Shown here piece after piece: positions 1 to 9,969 of a stretch of 38,175 nucleotides of DNA. Source of the DNA: CAYPKW01 sp964411425 (GTDB taxonomy: Bacteria > Pseudomonadota > Alphaproteobacteria > Dongiales > Dongiaceae); the NCBI GenBank assembly GCA_964411425.1, contig CAYPKW010000023.1:1-38175 (forward strand). The letters are read 5' to 3'. The notes beneath the pieces were generated by a model that did not search any database, was not told the DNA's origin, and worked only from the letters and a program-made list of their open reading frames with translations. Position 1 is the stretch's first letter, and each line of letters starts with the position of its first letter. A program made the position numbers and the translations under genes.

Positions 1-1073
<1,073 letters not shown>

Positions 1074-1101
1074 GCGGGAAGAACGAAGGGTTGCGTCAGG
1101 C

Positions 1102-1133
1102 GAGTCAATGCCGGGGGCGTTGCCTGAGTCAAT
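1102..1133. promoter_or_regulatory. Direct repeat GAGTCAAT x2 in divergent promoter region
   Basis: The 115-bp space between the PotA-like gene and otnI contains GAGTCAAT at 1102-1109 and again at 1126-1133, 24 bp apart centre to centre. On the minus strand each copy reads as a TTGACTC block that could act as a -35 element. Either a regulator binds the pair, or they are promoter elements. No protein can be assigned. Confidence 0.3.
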
Positions 1134-1174
1134 TGGGTTCTCGGAAAGAACCTGGCCCCCTGCCCGCCTTCGGC

Positions 1175-1180
1175 TATTCT
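1175..1180 (+). promoter_or_regulatory. Possible -10 element directly before otnI
   Basis: TATTCT lies 8 nt before the ATG of otnI and matches the TANNNT pattern of -10 boxes. No Shine-Dalgarno sequence is visible before this ATG. If this is the real -10 box, transcription would begin at or next to the start codon and give a leaderless or nearly leaderless mRNA. The -35 match is poor, so this remains weak. Confidence 0.2.
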
Positions 1181-1188
1181 GCCGGGCC

Positions 1189-1974
1189 ATGCCCAAATTC
1201 GCCGCCAACCTCAGCATGATGTTCACGGAAGCGCCGTTCCTCGACCGCTTCGAGAGGGCGGCCGCGGCCGGATTCCGCGCGGTCGAGTACCTGTTCCCCT
1301 ACGAGCACGAGCCGGCGACTCTGGCCGGACGGCTCGACGGACACGGGCTGCAACAGGTGCTGTTCAACCTGCCGCCCGGCGACTGGGCGGCGGGCGACCG
1401 GGGGCTCGCCGCACTGCCGGGACGCGAAGCGGAGTTCGCACGGAGCGTCGAGCGCGCGCTCGGCTACGCCGAGGCGCTGCGCTGCCCGCAGGTGCACGCC
1501 ATGGCGGGCGTGCCGCCGGCCGGGGTCACGCGTGGGGAGGGCGACGCCGTCTATCTGGCGAACCTCCGCGCCGCCGCCGAACGGCTCGCCCGGCACGGCG
1601 TCCGCCTGCTCATCGAGCCGATCAACCGCCGCGACATGCCGGGCTATTTTCTCGCCACCGTGGAGGAGGCGCGCGCCGTCATCGAGCGCGTCGGGCATCC
1701 CAACCTGTTCCTCCAGATGGACCTCTACCACGCGCAGATCATGGGCGGCGACCTGGCGACACGCATCGCGGCCAACCTGCCGCTGATCCGCCATTTCCAG
1801 ATCGCCGGCGTGCCGGAGCGCCACGAGCCCGACGGCGGCGAGGTGAACTACGCTTATCTGTTCGATCTAATCGACCGGCTGGGCTACGACGGCTGGATCG
1901 GCTGCGAGTACCGACCCAAGGGGAACACGCTCGACGGGCTGGGCTGGTTCGCGAGGGCGCGGGGCGCGTCATGA
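1189..1974 (+). CDS. otnI: 2-oxo-tetronate isomerase (hydroxypyruvate isomerase family), OtnI
   Basis: A 261-residue cytosolic TIM-barrel protein of the Hyi/xylose-isomerase-like family. Family landmarks are the N-terminal FAANLSMMFTE, the glutamate in LLIEPINRRDMPGY, the metal/substrate strand LFLQMDLYHAQIMGGD, the HFQIAGVPERHEPDGGE segment and the second acidic residue in GWIGCEYRPKG. Plain hydroxypyruvate isomerase would be the default call. Because denD follows with an ATGA overlap and otnK and otnC lie just beyond, the likely role is conversion of 2-oxo-tetronate to 3-oxo-tetronate. The start at 1189 is chosen because homologues begin with an MPKFAANLS-like sequence; an upstream extension of the frame would run into the opposite gene's promoter. 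Confidence 0.88.
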   Translation: MPKFAANLSMMFTEAPFLDRFERAAAAGFRAVEYLFPYEHEPATLAGRLDGHGLQQVLFNLPPGDWAAGDRGLAALPGREAEFARSVERALGYAEALRCPQVHAMAGVPPAGVTRGEGDAVYLANLRAAAERLARHGVRLLIEPINRRDMPGYFLATVEEARAVIERVGHPNLFLQMDLYHAQIMGGDLATRIAANLPLIRHFQIAGVPERHEPDGGEVNYAYLFDLIDRLGYDGWIGCEYRPKGNTLDGLGWFARARGAS

Positions 1975-2951
1975 TGGTCGTCATCACCGGCGCCAGCGGC
2001 TTCCTAGGCCGCAAGCTGGCGCAGAGGCTGTTGGCGCGCGGCCGGCTGACGGGAGCGGACGGCGAGCCCGCGCCGATCGACGAGCTGGTGCTGTTCGACG
2101 TGGTGCCGGTTCAGGCCAACCCCGATCCGCGCGTCAAGGTCGTCGTGGGCGACCTCGCCGATGGCGCCTTGCTCGGCCACCTCGTCGACGGCGCCGACAG
2201 CGTGTTCCATCTGGCGGCGGTGGTGAGCGCCGCGGCCGAATCCGACTTCGACCTCGGATACCGGGCCAACCTGGACGGCACGCGAAACCTGCTGGAGGCG
2301 GCACGCGTGGCCCGTGCACCGCGGCTCGTCTTCGCCAGTTCGATCGCGGTCTATGGCGGCGCGCTCGACGGGCCGCCGGGCGAAGCCGCGGCGCTGTGGC
2401 CCAAGACGTCCTACGGCACCCAGAAGGCGGTGGGCGAGCTCCTGGTCAACGACTACACGCGCAAGGGGTTCGTCGACGGCCGCTGCCTGCGGCTCCCCAC
2501 CATCGTGGTGCGGCCGGGCCTGCCCAACCTGGCGGCCTCGGGCTTCGCCAGCAGCATCATCCGCGAGCCGCTGGCCGGCCAGCCGGCGGTCTGTCCGGTG
2601 GCGCGCTCGGCCGAGATGTTCATCCTGTCACCGCGCCGGGCGGTGGACGCGCTGCTGCACGCGCACGACCTCTCCGCGGCGCGCTGGGGGGCGAACCGCA
2701 GCCTCAACCTGCCGGGCCTGACGGCGAGCGTCGGCGCCATGGTGGAGGCGCTCGGGCGGGTCGCCGGGCCGGGCCCCGTCGCGCGCATCCGCTGGCAGCC
2801 CGACCCCGCCGTCGAGGCGCTGGTCGCCGGCTGGCCGCGCGCGCTCGGCGCCGCGCGGGCCGAGACGCTCGGCTTTGCCGCCGACGCCGACATCGACGAG
2901 ATCATCCGGTTCCACATCGAGGACGAGCTCGGCGGCCGCTGGGCGGCGTGA
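1971..2951 (+). CDS. denD: D-erythronate dehydrogenase (extended SDR), DenD
   Basis: A 326-residue NAD-dependent extended short-chain dehydrogenase. The Rossmann motif TGASGFLG is at residues 7-14, FHLAA near 79, the active-site serine in FASSIAVYGG, and the catalytic YxxxK in SYGTQKAVGE. The PTIVVRPGLPN segment and the insert SAEMFILSPRRAVDALLHAH are typical of the DenD group that oxidises D-erythronate to 2-oxo-D-tetronate. The start overlaps the otnI stop as ATGA, which implies translational coupling; an ATG one codon later is an alternative. The gene ends 2 bp from the converging otnC stop. The neighbours otnI, otnK and otnC complete the pathway, which supports DenD over a generic nucleotide-sugar epimerase. 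Confidence 0.85.
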   Translation: MMVVITGASGFLGRKLAQRLLARGRLTGADGEPAPIDELVLFDVVPVQANPDPRVKVVVGDLADGALLGHLVDGADSVFHLAAVVSAAAESDFDLGYRANLDGTRNLLEAARVARAPRLVFASSIAVYGGALDGPPGEAAALWPKTSYGTQKAVGELLVNDYTRKGFVDGRCLRLPTIVVRPGLPNLAASGFASSIIREPLAGQPAVCPVARSAEMFILSPRRAVDALLHAHDLSAARWGANRSLNLPGLTASVGAMVEALGRVAGPGPVARIRWQPDPAVEALVAGWPRALGAARAETLGFAADADIDEIIRFHIEDELGGRWAA

Positions 2952-2953
2952 GC

Positions 2954-3586
2954 TCAGGCGATGCCATGGCGCCGCAGCTCCTCGGCCTCATCGGGCGTGA
3001 GCCAGCGGGTCTTGTGCCCGCGCAGGAGGAGATAGAGCTTCGCCGTCTCCTCCAGCTCCTCGGCGGCGTCGGCCGCAGCCTGGAGCGACGCGCCCGCGAC
3101 CACCGGCCCGTGGTTCGCCAGCAGCACCGCGTGATGCTTGCCGGCCAGCCGGCGCACCGCCTCGGCGAGCGCCGGGTCGCCCGGCGGATGGTAGCCGACG
3201 AGAGGCAGCCGCCCGACCCGCATGACGTAGTACGCCGTGATCGGCGGCAGTACGTCCTCGGGGTCGATGTCGGCGAGGCACGAGACGGCCACCGAATGGG
3301 TGCTGTGCAGATGCACGATGGCGTTGGCCGAGGCGCGCGCCCCATAGACCGCCAGGTGCAGGAACGCCTCCTTGGTCGGTGGATCGCCGGAAAGATGGCG
3401 CCCGTCGGCGTCGAGCTTCGACAGCCGCGCCGGGTCGAGCGAGCCGAGCGCCACGTTGGTCGGCGTCATCAGCCAGCCGTCCGCCAGCCGCACGCTCAAG
3501 TTTCCGGACGAGCCGAAGGTGAGCCCGCGATCGAACAGCGAGCGGCCGAGGCGGACGATCGCGTCGCGCTCCTTCTCCTCGCTCAT
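2954..3586 (-). CDS. otnC: 3-oxo-tetronate 4-phosphate decarboxylase (class II aldolase family), OtnC
   Basis: A 210-residue member of the FucA/AraD class II aldolase family. The active-site pattern is complete: TFGSSGNLSVRL (phosphate binding, about residues 23-34), the acidic residue in PTKEAF (Glu73), the metal histidines in VHLHSTHS (His92 and His94), and the third histidine in LLANHGPVV (His159). In the Otn pathway this fold decarboxylates 3-oxo-tetronate 4-phosphate to dihydroxyacetone phosphate and CO2. Its ATG overlaps the otnK stop as ATGA, so the two are translationally coupled. Without the context it could be called L-fuculose-phosphate or ribulose-phosphate aldolase, but the pairing with a DUF1537 kinase favours OtnC. 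Confidence 0.88.
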   Translation of the reverse strand: MSEEKERDAIVRLGRSLFDRGLTFGSSGNLSVRLADGWLMTPTNVALGSLDPARLSKLDADGRHLSGDPPTKEAFLHLAVYGARASANAIVHLHSTHSVAVSCLADIDPEDVLPPITAYYVMRVGRLPLVGYHPPGDPALAEAVRRLAGKHHAVLLANHGPVVAGASLQAAADAAEELEETAKLYLLLRGHKTRWLTPDEAEELRRHGIA

Positions 3587-4863
3587 GGCAACATGGCGAG
3601 CGCACGCCCGAAGAAGTCGGCGGCGCCGAAGTTGCCGGACTTGAGGGCGAGCGCGATTGCGGGCTCTCCGAGGCTCACGGTCCACGGCACGCCGGGGTCG
3701 ATCTCCGGGCCAATGCGCAAGCTCCGCACGCCCAGGCGCCGTACCACGGCGCCCGCGGTCTCGCCGCCGGCCACGACCAGGCGGCGCACGCCGGCGGCCA
3801 CCAGACCCGCGGCCAGTTCCGCCAATGCGTCTTCCACCAGCGCCGCCGCGCGCTCGCGCCCGAGCGCCGCGCGCACGCGCTCGACCTCGTCGGGCGGCGC
3901 GCTCGAGTAGATCAGCACCGGCCCGCCAGGGAGCCTCTCCGCGGCCCAGGCGAGAGCCGCCGCCGTGGCGGCCGGTCCCTCCGCCAGACGCGCCGGATCG
4001 AGGGCGAGCGCCGGACACCGCCGGCGCATCTCGGCCACCTGGGCGAGCGTCGCCGCCGAGCAGCTTCCCGCCAGCACCGCGGCGGCGCCGCCGATGGCCG
4101 GCAAGGCGCCGGCGCCCTTGATCGGGCCGAGCAGCCCGCGGCGGCGGAAATTCTCCGGCAGCCCAACGGCGACGCCGGAGCCGCCGGTAACGAGTGCCAA
4201 GCCCGCCGCGGCCGCGCCGATGTCGTGCAGGTGCCGGGGCTGGAGCGCATCGACGACGGCGTAGGCGATGCCCTCGCGCCGCAATCGGTCGAAGGCGGCG
4301 GCGATCGATTCCGGTCCCCCACGCACCGTGCCGTACGGCACCAGACCGACGCGGGCCTTCGTCTGGCGGCCGAGGACCCGCACCAGGTCGGGATCGGTCA
4401 TCGGCGTCAACGGATGCTCGCGCATGGAGGATTCCGACAGCAGCCGCCGGCCGACGAACAGGTGCCCCAGATAGACGGTGCGCCCGTTTTCCGGAAACGC
4501 CGGGCAGGCGATGGTGAAACGCTCGCCCAGCGCCGCCAGCAGCGCGTCGGCTACCGGGCCGATGTTCCCGGCGTCGGTCGAATCGAAGGTCGAGCAGTAC
4601 TTGAAGAAGTACTGCCGCGCCCCGGCCCTTCTCAGCCAGTCGAGCGCCGCCAGCGACTGCGCCACCGCTTCGCCCGGTGGGACGTTGCGCGACTTGAGCG
4701 CGATCACCATGGCGTCGATCTCGCCGGAGAGGGCGTCCGGCACGCCGATGGCCTGCACGGTGCGCATGCCGCCCCGCACCAGCGTGCTGGCGAGATCGGT
4801 GGCGCCCGTCATGTCGTCCGCGATGCAGCCGAGCAGCAAGGCGTTCGAGCCGCCGCCGGTCAT
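3583..4863 (-). CDS. otnK: 3-oxo-tetronate kinase (DUF1537 / four-carbon acid sugar kinase), OtnK
   Basis: A 426-residue ATP-dependent kinase of the former DUF1537 family. The N-terminal substrate domain begins with IADDMTGATDLAS (about residues 14-26) and contains FKYCSTFDST and GNIGPVADALL. The C-terminal nucleotide domain has LAGSCSAATLAQ, a serine-rich YSSAPP strand, and the glycine-rich LVVAGGETAGAVV near the end. It would phosphorylate 3-oxo-tetronate at O-4 for OtnC. The ATG at 4863 is chosen because the conserved N-terminus starts only a few residues later; the upstream part of the frame overlaps the previous gene. Ten bases separate it from the lactonase-like gene. Within the family, kinases for 3-oxo-isoapionate (OiaK) and other acids exist, so the exact substrate is inferred from the neighbours. 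Confidence 0.87.
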   Translation of the reverse strand: MTGGGSNALLLGCIADDMTGATDLASTLVRGGMRTVQAIGVPDALSGEIDAMVIALKSRNVPPGEAVAQSLAALDWLRRAGARQYFFKYCSTFDSTDAGNIGPVADALLAALGERFTIACPAFPENGRTVYLGHLFVGRRLLSESSMREHPLTPMTDPDLVRVLGRQTKARVGLVPYGTVRGGPESIAAAFDRLRREGIAYAVVDALQPRHLHDIGAAAAGLALVTGGSGVAVGLPENFRRRGLLGPIKGAGALPAIGGAAAVLAGSCSAATLAQVAEMRRRCPALALDPARLAEGPAATAAALAWAAERLPGGPVLIYSSAPPDEVERVRAALGRERAAALVEDALAELAAGLVAAGVRRLVVAGGETAGAVVRRLGVRSLRIGPEIDPGVPWTVSLGEPAIALALKSGNFGAADFFGRALAMLP

Positions 4864-4873
4864 GCCGACAAGG

Positions 4874-6856
4874 TCATTTCGCCGCCGGTTCGAGCCAGGC
4901 GAGCGCGTAGGCGCCGAGCCTGATCGAGGTCGGCCGCGCCAGGCGCCGGCCGCCGGCACGGAAGCCGGCCGGATCGGCGACGGCGGCGGCGAATGTCGAT
5001 TCGTCGAGGACGCGCAGCGTCATCGGCCCGCCGAGGCCGGCGAGCGTCACGCTGCGCTCGGCTACCGTCAGGTTGGCGAGCCACAGCACCGGCCCCCGCG
5101 GCGAGCGATAGGCGAGGCAGGCAAGGCTCGCGGGGTCGTCAGATTCGGCGGCCAGCAACTTGCGCCCGCGCGCCGGCGCGAGGCCCGCCAGCACGTGATA
5201 GACGGGATAGACGGCCGGGCCGCGCAGAGCGTCGAAGTAGGGCTGCGCGTAGGCGGCCTTGCGATACACGATGCCGGCGGGTCCGGTGGAGGCGCCGATG
5301 GCGATCGCCTGGACGCCGCCCTTGGCGAAAGCGGCGATGTAGCCGAGCGTCCAGGCGGCGCCGTAGAGGCCGCGCCAGCGCGGGTCCATCTCCGCCAAGC
5401 ACACCCGGCCGTTCCCGGGATTGGGCGAGACCGCCCTGCCGTAAGGGTTGTCGCGGCAGCCGATCGCGCTGGGGCCCACGCGGTAGGCGGTCCTGCCGAT
5501 GAAGGCGCGGGTCGATTCGATGACGTAGGGCAGCGCCTCGAGCGTCTCCATGACCGAGACATCGTCGGCGGCGTGCACGATCGGGCAGGTGGTATGGGTG
5601 ACGTAGTCGAGCAGCTCGGCCGGCGGCCGCTTGCGGTTGAGCTCGGTGAAGTAGGAGAACATGCCGCCGCCGAGCGGCACCCCGCGGAAGGCCGCGCGCG
5701 CCGCCTTGTAGATGTCGGCGAGGGGCGGCACGGGCGGCCCCAAGCTTCCGGGCAGTACCGCCTTCAGGTCTGGCGCCGGCGATACCGCGATCCCGGCGGG
5801 CCGCAAGCCGGCGGCGGCCGCGTCCCGGGCGGCGGCTTGCAATTCCTCGGCCGGCGGCCGTTTGCCCGCGAGCACGATCTCCAGCACCGCCTCGGCGCCG
5901 GTCGCCTCGGCGAGCCGCCGGTAGCGCTTCATCGCACCGACGCCGTGCCGCCGGCGCAGATCGACCTGGCAGACGAGCCACCGCGGCCGTGCCGCGCGGA
6001 TAAGGTCGAGGTCGGGCGCCGCCGCTTCCGCGGCCGGCACGCCGAGCCCCAACATCGGCATGGCGGCGCCGAGTGCTTCGCCGAGCGACACCCGCGACCT
6101 ACCGGCGGCGCCGGCGGCCTTCGCCCTCGGCAGCGAACCGCGAACGGAGAGCGTCACGCTTTGCGTGAACTCCGTGCCCGCCGCGATGGTGTACGGCCAC
6201 GGCAGGGCCAGCGGGCGCACATAGGTCTTGAACGAGGCGTCGGTCCAGTTGCGGTGATCCTCCATCTCGAAGCTGTCGCCCTCCATGCGGCAGGTGGCCC
6301 AGACGCCGGGCGCCACTTCATGCGACAGCGCGCGAATATCGAGAAAAGGCTGCGCCGGCTCGATCAGCCGCGGGAAGCTGGACATGACCTTGCGCCCGTC
6401 GACGTGCTCGACCTCGACCGGGCAGCCGGCCACGCCTTGCAGCGGATGCAGCACGACGAACCCGGTCCGGTTGGTGAGGAAGTCGGTGCGCGCCGTCGCC
6501 GCGCACTCGAAGCGCAACGTGCCGTCGGCCTTGCCCACGATGTCGGCGCAGTAGCCGAGGTCGCGCGCGCCATCGCCGCAGCGCGCCACGTAGGTGACGC
6601 GAAACTCGTCGCGGCCCTGTTTCACCTTGAGGCCGGCGATCGAAGACGCGAAGGTGCCCCAATTTTCGTCGCGCACCAGGAAGGCGATGGCGCGCAGCAC
6701 CTCCACGCCGGCGATCCGGATGTAGCGCAGCGCGCCGTTGTCGAGCTCCGCCGTGAGCGGCCCGGCGGCGAGCCGGCGGCTCTTGCCGTCGGCCAACTCG
6801 GTGCCGAACAGCGCCACCGCGCGCCGCGGCTTTCTCGCTGTCGTGCTGACCTTCAT
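4874..6856 (-). CDS. D-apionate lactonase-like protein (ApnL family)
   Basis: A 660-residue protein with no signal peptide or membrane segment. It appears to have three parts: an N-terminal beta-rich region (about 25-240, beginning AGPLTAELDNGALRYIRI and including VRDENWGTF), a central alpha/beta part probably of TIM-barrel type (about 260-560, with GLGVPAAEAAAPD, GGGMFSYFTELNRKRPP, VTHTTCPIVHAADD and PNPGNGRV), and a C-terminal beta part (about 570-660, with VLWLANLT and LGAYALAWLEP). This order and length resemble ApnL, which opens D-apionolactone to D-apionate in the apiose pathway. A strong GGAGG lies before the start. Sitting between the importer ATPase and otnK, it probably hydrolyses the imported lactone or a related ester. 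The substrate may be another aldonolactone, because the rest of the operon is for tetronates. The family call rests on memory of the fold pattern, not on an alignment. Confidence 0.6.
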   Translation of the reverse strand: MKVSTTARKPRRAVALFGTELADGKSRRLAAGPLTAELDNGALRYIRIAGVEVLRAIAFLVRDENWGTFASSIAGLKVKQGRDEFRVTYVARCGDGARDLGYCADIVGKADGTLRFECAATARTDFLTNRTGFVVLHPLQGVAGCPVEVEHVDGRKVMSSFPRLIEPAQPFLDIRALSHEVAPGVWATCRMEGDSFEMEDHRNWTDASFKTYVRPLALPWPYTIAAGTEFTQSVTLSVRGSLPRAKAAGAAGRSRVSLGEALGAAMPMLGLGVPAAEAAAPDLDLIRAARPRWLVCQVDLRRRHGVGAMKRYRRLAEATGAEAVLEIVLAGKRPPAEELQAAARDAAAAGLRPAGIAVSPAPDLKAVLPGSLGPPVPPLADIYKAARAAFRGVPLGGGMFSYFTELNRKRPPAELLDYVTHTTCPIVHAADDVSVMETLEALPYVIESTRAFIGRTAYRVGPSAIGCRDNPYGRAVSPNPGNGRVCLAEMDPRWRGLYGAAWTLGYIAAFAKGGVQAIAIGASTGPAGIVYRKAAYAQPYFDALRGPAVYPVYHVLAGLAPARGRKLLAAESDDPASLACLAYRSPRGPVLWLANLTVAERSVTLAGLGGPMTLRVLDESTFAAAVADPAGFRAGGRRLARPTSIRLGAYALAWLEPAAK

Positions 6857-6883
6857 CGACTTCCCCTCCGAAGACTCGCCGCC

Positions 6884-7978
<1,095 letters not shown>

Positions 7979-7985
7979 GGTTTCG

Positions 7986-8813
7986 TCAGCCCTTGACCGC
8001 GCCCATCGAGATGCCGCGCACCAGATAGCGCTGCAGCGTCGCCACGGCGAGGAAAATCGGCAGCGTGCCCAGCACCGACATGGCGGCGATCTTGGCCCAG
8101 AAATTCGACTGGCCGCCGAAGTAGTGCGTCACCTGCACCGGGTAGGTCACGACCTCGGTGCGGGTCAGCACCAGGGCGAAGATGAACTCGTTCCACGCGA
8201 ACACGAAGGTGAAGACCGCGGTGGCGAACAATCCCGCGCGCGCCAGCGGGAACACCACGCGCATCAGCACCTGCCAGCGCGTGCAGCCGTCGACCAGCGC
8301 GCTCTCCTCCAGCTCGATCGGCACGTCCGCGATATAGCCGCGCATCATCCAGATCACATAGGGCAGGTTAAAGGCGGTGTAGAGCAGGATGAGGCCGAAA
8401 TAGGTGTCGACCCAGCCGAACCAGACGTAGAGCAGGAACACCGGGAACACGACGGCGATGGGCGGCACCATGCGCTGCGAGATGATCCACACGGCGAGAT
8501 TGTCGCCGCCGGTCCTGAAGCGCGCCAGGCTGTAGGCGCCGAGCGTGCCGAGGAACATGGCGACGAGCGTGCTGGATCCTGCGATCACCAGGCTGTTCCA
8601 GACAACCAGCACGTCGCCGTCCTTGAACAGGACGCGGAAGTTCTCGAACTGCAGCGCGCCCGGATACCACTTCGGCGGCGAGGCGAAGATTTCCTCCGGC
8701 GTCTTGAAGGAGGTCATGAACAGCCAGTAGATGGGGAACAGGAACAGGGCCGTGACCGCGGTGGCGGCGGCGTAGCGCGCCCACAGGCGAAGCCGGCGGC
8801 GCCGCGCCATCAT
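7986..8813 (-). CDS. Carbohydrate ABC transporter permease, MalG type
   Basis: A 275-residue inner-membrane permease with about six hydrophobic segments. The first is ATAVTALFLFPIYWLFM near residues 17-33, followed by the periplasmic TSFKTPEEIFASPPKWYP, which is standard for MalG-type subunits. The cytoplasmic EAA loop that docks the ATPase is EESALVDGCTRWQVLMRVVFPLARAG (split across about residues 169-194). The two ATG codons at the start overlap the stop of the partner permease (ATGA), so the two subunits are co-translated. It forms the channel with the product of 8810-9739. Confidence 0.92.
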   Translation of the reverse strand: MMARRRRLRLWARYAAATAVTALFLFPIYWLFMTSFKTPEEIFASPPKWYPGALQFENFRVLFKDGDVLVVWNSLVIAGSSTLVAMFLGTLGAYSLARFRTGGDNLAVWIISQRMVPPIAVVFPVFLLYVWFGWVDTYFGLILLYTAFNLPYVIWMMRGYIADVPIELEESALVDGCTRWQVLMRVVFPLARAGLFATAVFTFVFAWNEFIFALVLTRTEVVTYPVQVTHYFGGQSNFWAKIAAMSVLGTLPIFLAVATLQRYLVRGISMGAVKG

Positions 8814-9739
8814 CGGGCGAACTCCATCCGCTTCAAGGCCAGGGTGACGACGACCGACAGCAAGACGACGACCAGGAACGCGATCGCCGCGGTGTAGCTG
8901 GTGTCGAATTGGAGGAACCCTACGGCGTAGGTGTAGAGCGAGATCGTCTCGGTGAGCGTGCCCGGCCCGCCGCGCGTCAGGCTCCACACGATGTCGAAGA
9001 GCCGCACCAGATCGAGCCCGCGAATGAGGATGGCGATCGCCATCACCGGCCAGATCGCCGGCAGCACGATCTTGAAGAAGGTGCGCCAGTAGGAGGCGCC
9101 GTCGATCTCGGCCGCCTCGGTGAGCGACTTGTCGACGTTGGAGAGCGCCGCCAGCAAGATGAGGAACATGAACGGCGTCCACTGCCAGATTTCGCACACC
9201 AGGATCGCCGGATAGACGGTGAGCGAGTTGATGATCCACAGGATCGGCGTGGGCTCGCCCGCGAACCAGCCGATCACCTGATTGATGGGTCCGAACCGGT
9301 GATCGAACATGAGCCGCCAGTTGGCCCCGGCGACGATGGGCGAGATCACGGTCGGCAGCACCAAGAGCGCCACGAACGCCTGCCGGCCCGGCAGCCTTTC
9401 CAGGAACAACTGCGCCATCAGCAGCCCCAGCACCAACTCGGCCGGAAGTGCCACGGCGGCGAAGACGCCGGTGTGCAGCAGGGCCTGCCACAGCCGCGCA
9501 TCGTCGAACAGCTTGGCGTAATGGCGCAGGCCCTGAAAGCTGGTGTCCGCCTCGGCCATGGTGAGGTTCTGGAAGCTCACCATGAGCGAATAGAGAAGCG
9601 GGAAGAGGCCGACGAGCAGGAGGACCAGGATCGAGGGCCAGATGACCAGGTACTTGAAGTTGCGATCGGCGAAGTGCCCGGCCCGGTGCCCGAGGCCGGG
9701 CGCGGGCCGCGAATGCGCCACCGCCGTGACGTGGGTCAT
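8810..9739 (-). CDS. Carbohydrate ABC transporter permease, MalF type
   Basis: A 309-residue sugar-importer permease with about six membrane segments. The first (WPSILVLLLVGLFPLLYSLMVSF, read in two pieces) is near residues 39-61. The EAA loop is EAAEIDGASYWRTFFKIVLP. PTVISPIVAGANWRLMF and the RGGPGTLTETISLYTYAVGF region are typical of MalF/UgpA partners. The ATG at 9739 is preferred over a longer form starting at 9829, because the extra 30 residues are low-complexity and that start falls inside the palindromic repeat. About 230 bp separate it from the binding-protein gene. Confidence 0.9.
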   Translation of the reverse strand: MTHVTAVAHSRPAPGLGHRAGHFADRNFKYLVIWPSILVLLLVGLFPLLYSLMVSFQNLTMAEADTSFQGLRHYAKLFDDARLWQALLHTGVFAAVALPAELVLGLLMAQLFLERLPGRQAFVALLVLPTVISPIVAGANWRLMFDHRFGPINQVIGWFAGEPTPILWIINSLTVYPAILVCEIWQWTPFMFLILLAALSNVDKSLTEAAEIDGASYWRTFFKIVLPAIWPVMAIAILIRGLDLVRLFDIVWSLTRGGPGTLTETISLYTYAVGFLQFDTSYTAAIAFLVVVLLSVVVTLALKRMEFAR

Positions 9740-9821
9740 GCCACGATCCGGGCGGCGCCGCGTCGGCCGACGCCCAACGTCAGAATCGGGTATCGCTTGA
9801 GCATCGGACGCAGGCGCCACG

Positions 9822-9897
9822 CCCCTCATGCTTCGACAGGCTCAGCATGAGGGGTGCATACCCAGGGCCTCATCCCGAGCCTGTCGAAGGATGAGGC
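9822..9897. repeat. Paired palindromic REP-like element
   Basis: Two imperfect palindromes stand head to head. The first has arms CCCCTCATGCT (9822-9832) and AGCATGAGGGG (9844-9854). The second has arms GCCTCATCC (9868-9876) and GGATGAGGC (9889-9897). Their cores CTTCGACAGGCTC (9831-9843) and GAGCCTGTCGAAG (9877-9889) are perfect 13-bp inverses of each other. Similar intergenic repeats with the CTTCGACAGGCTC core are common in alphaproteobacterial genomes. It lies between the binding-protein stop and the permease start. In the transcript it would fold strongly and could stabilise or partly terminate the upstream message, raising binding-protein levels over permease. Confidence 0.8.
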
Positions 9898-9969
9898 CCG
9901 ATTCGCGTACCGGCGACGGCGAGTGCCTGGCCAGCGGGGGCGTCGCCTTCCCCGCTGGCCCTTGACCCT

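Noticed and set aside
2396..3910. Open plus-strand frame across denD, otnC and otnK
   Set aside because: It crosses three recognised genes and has the low-complexity composition of an antisense shadow.
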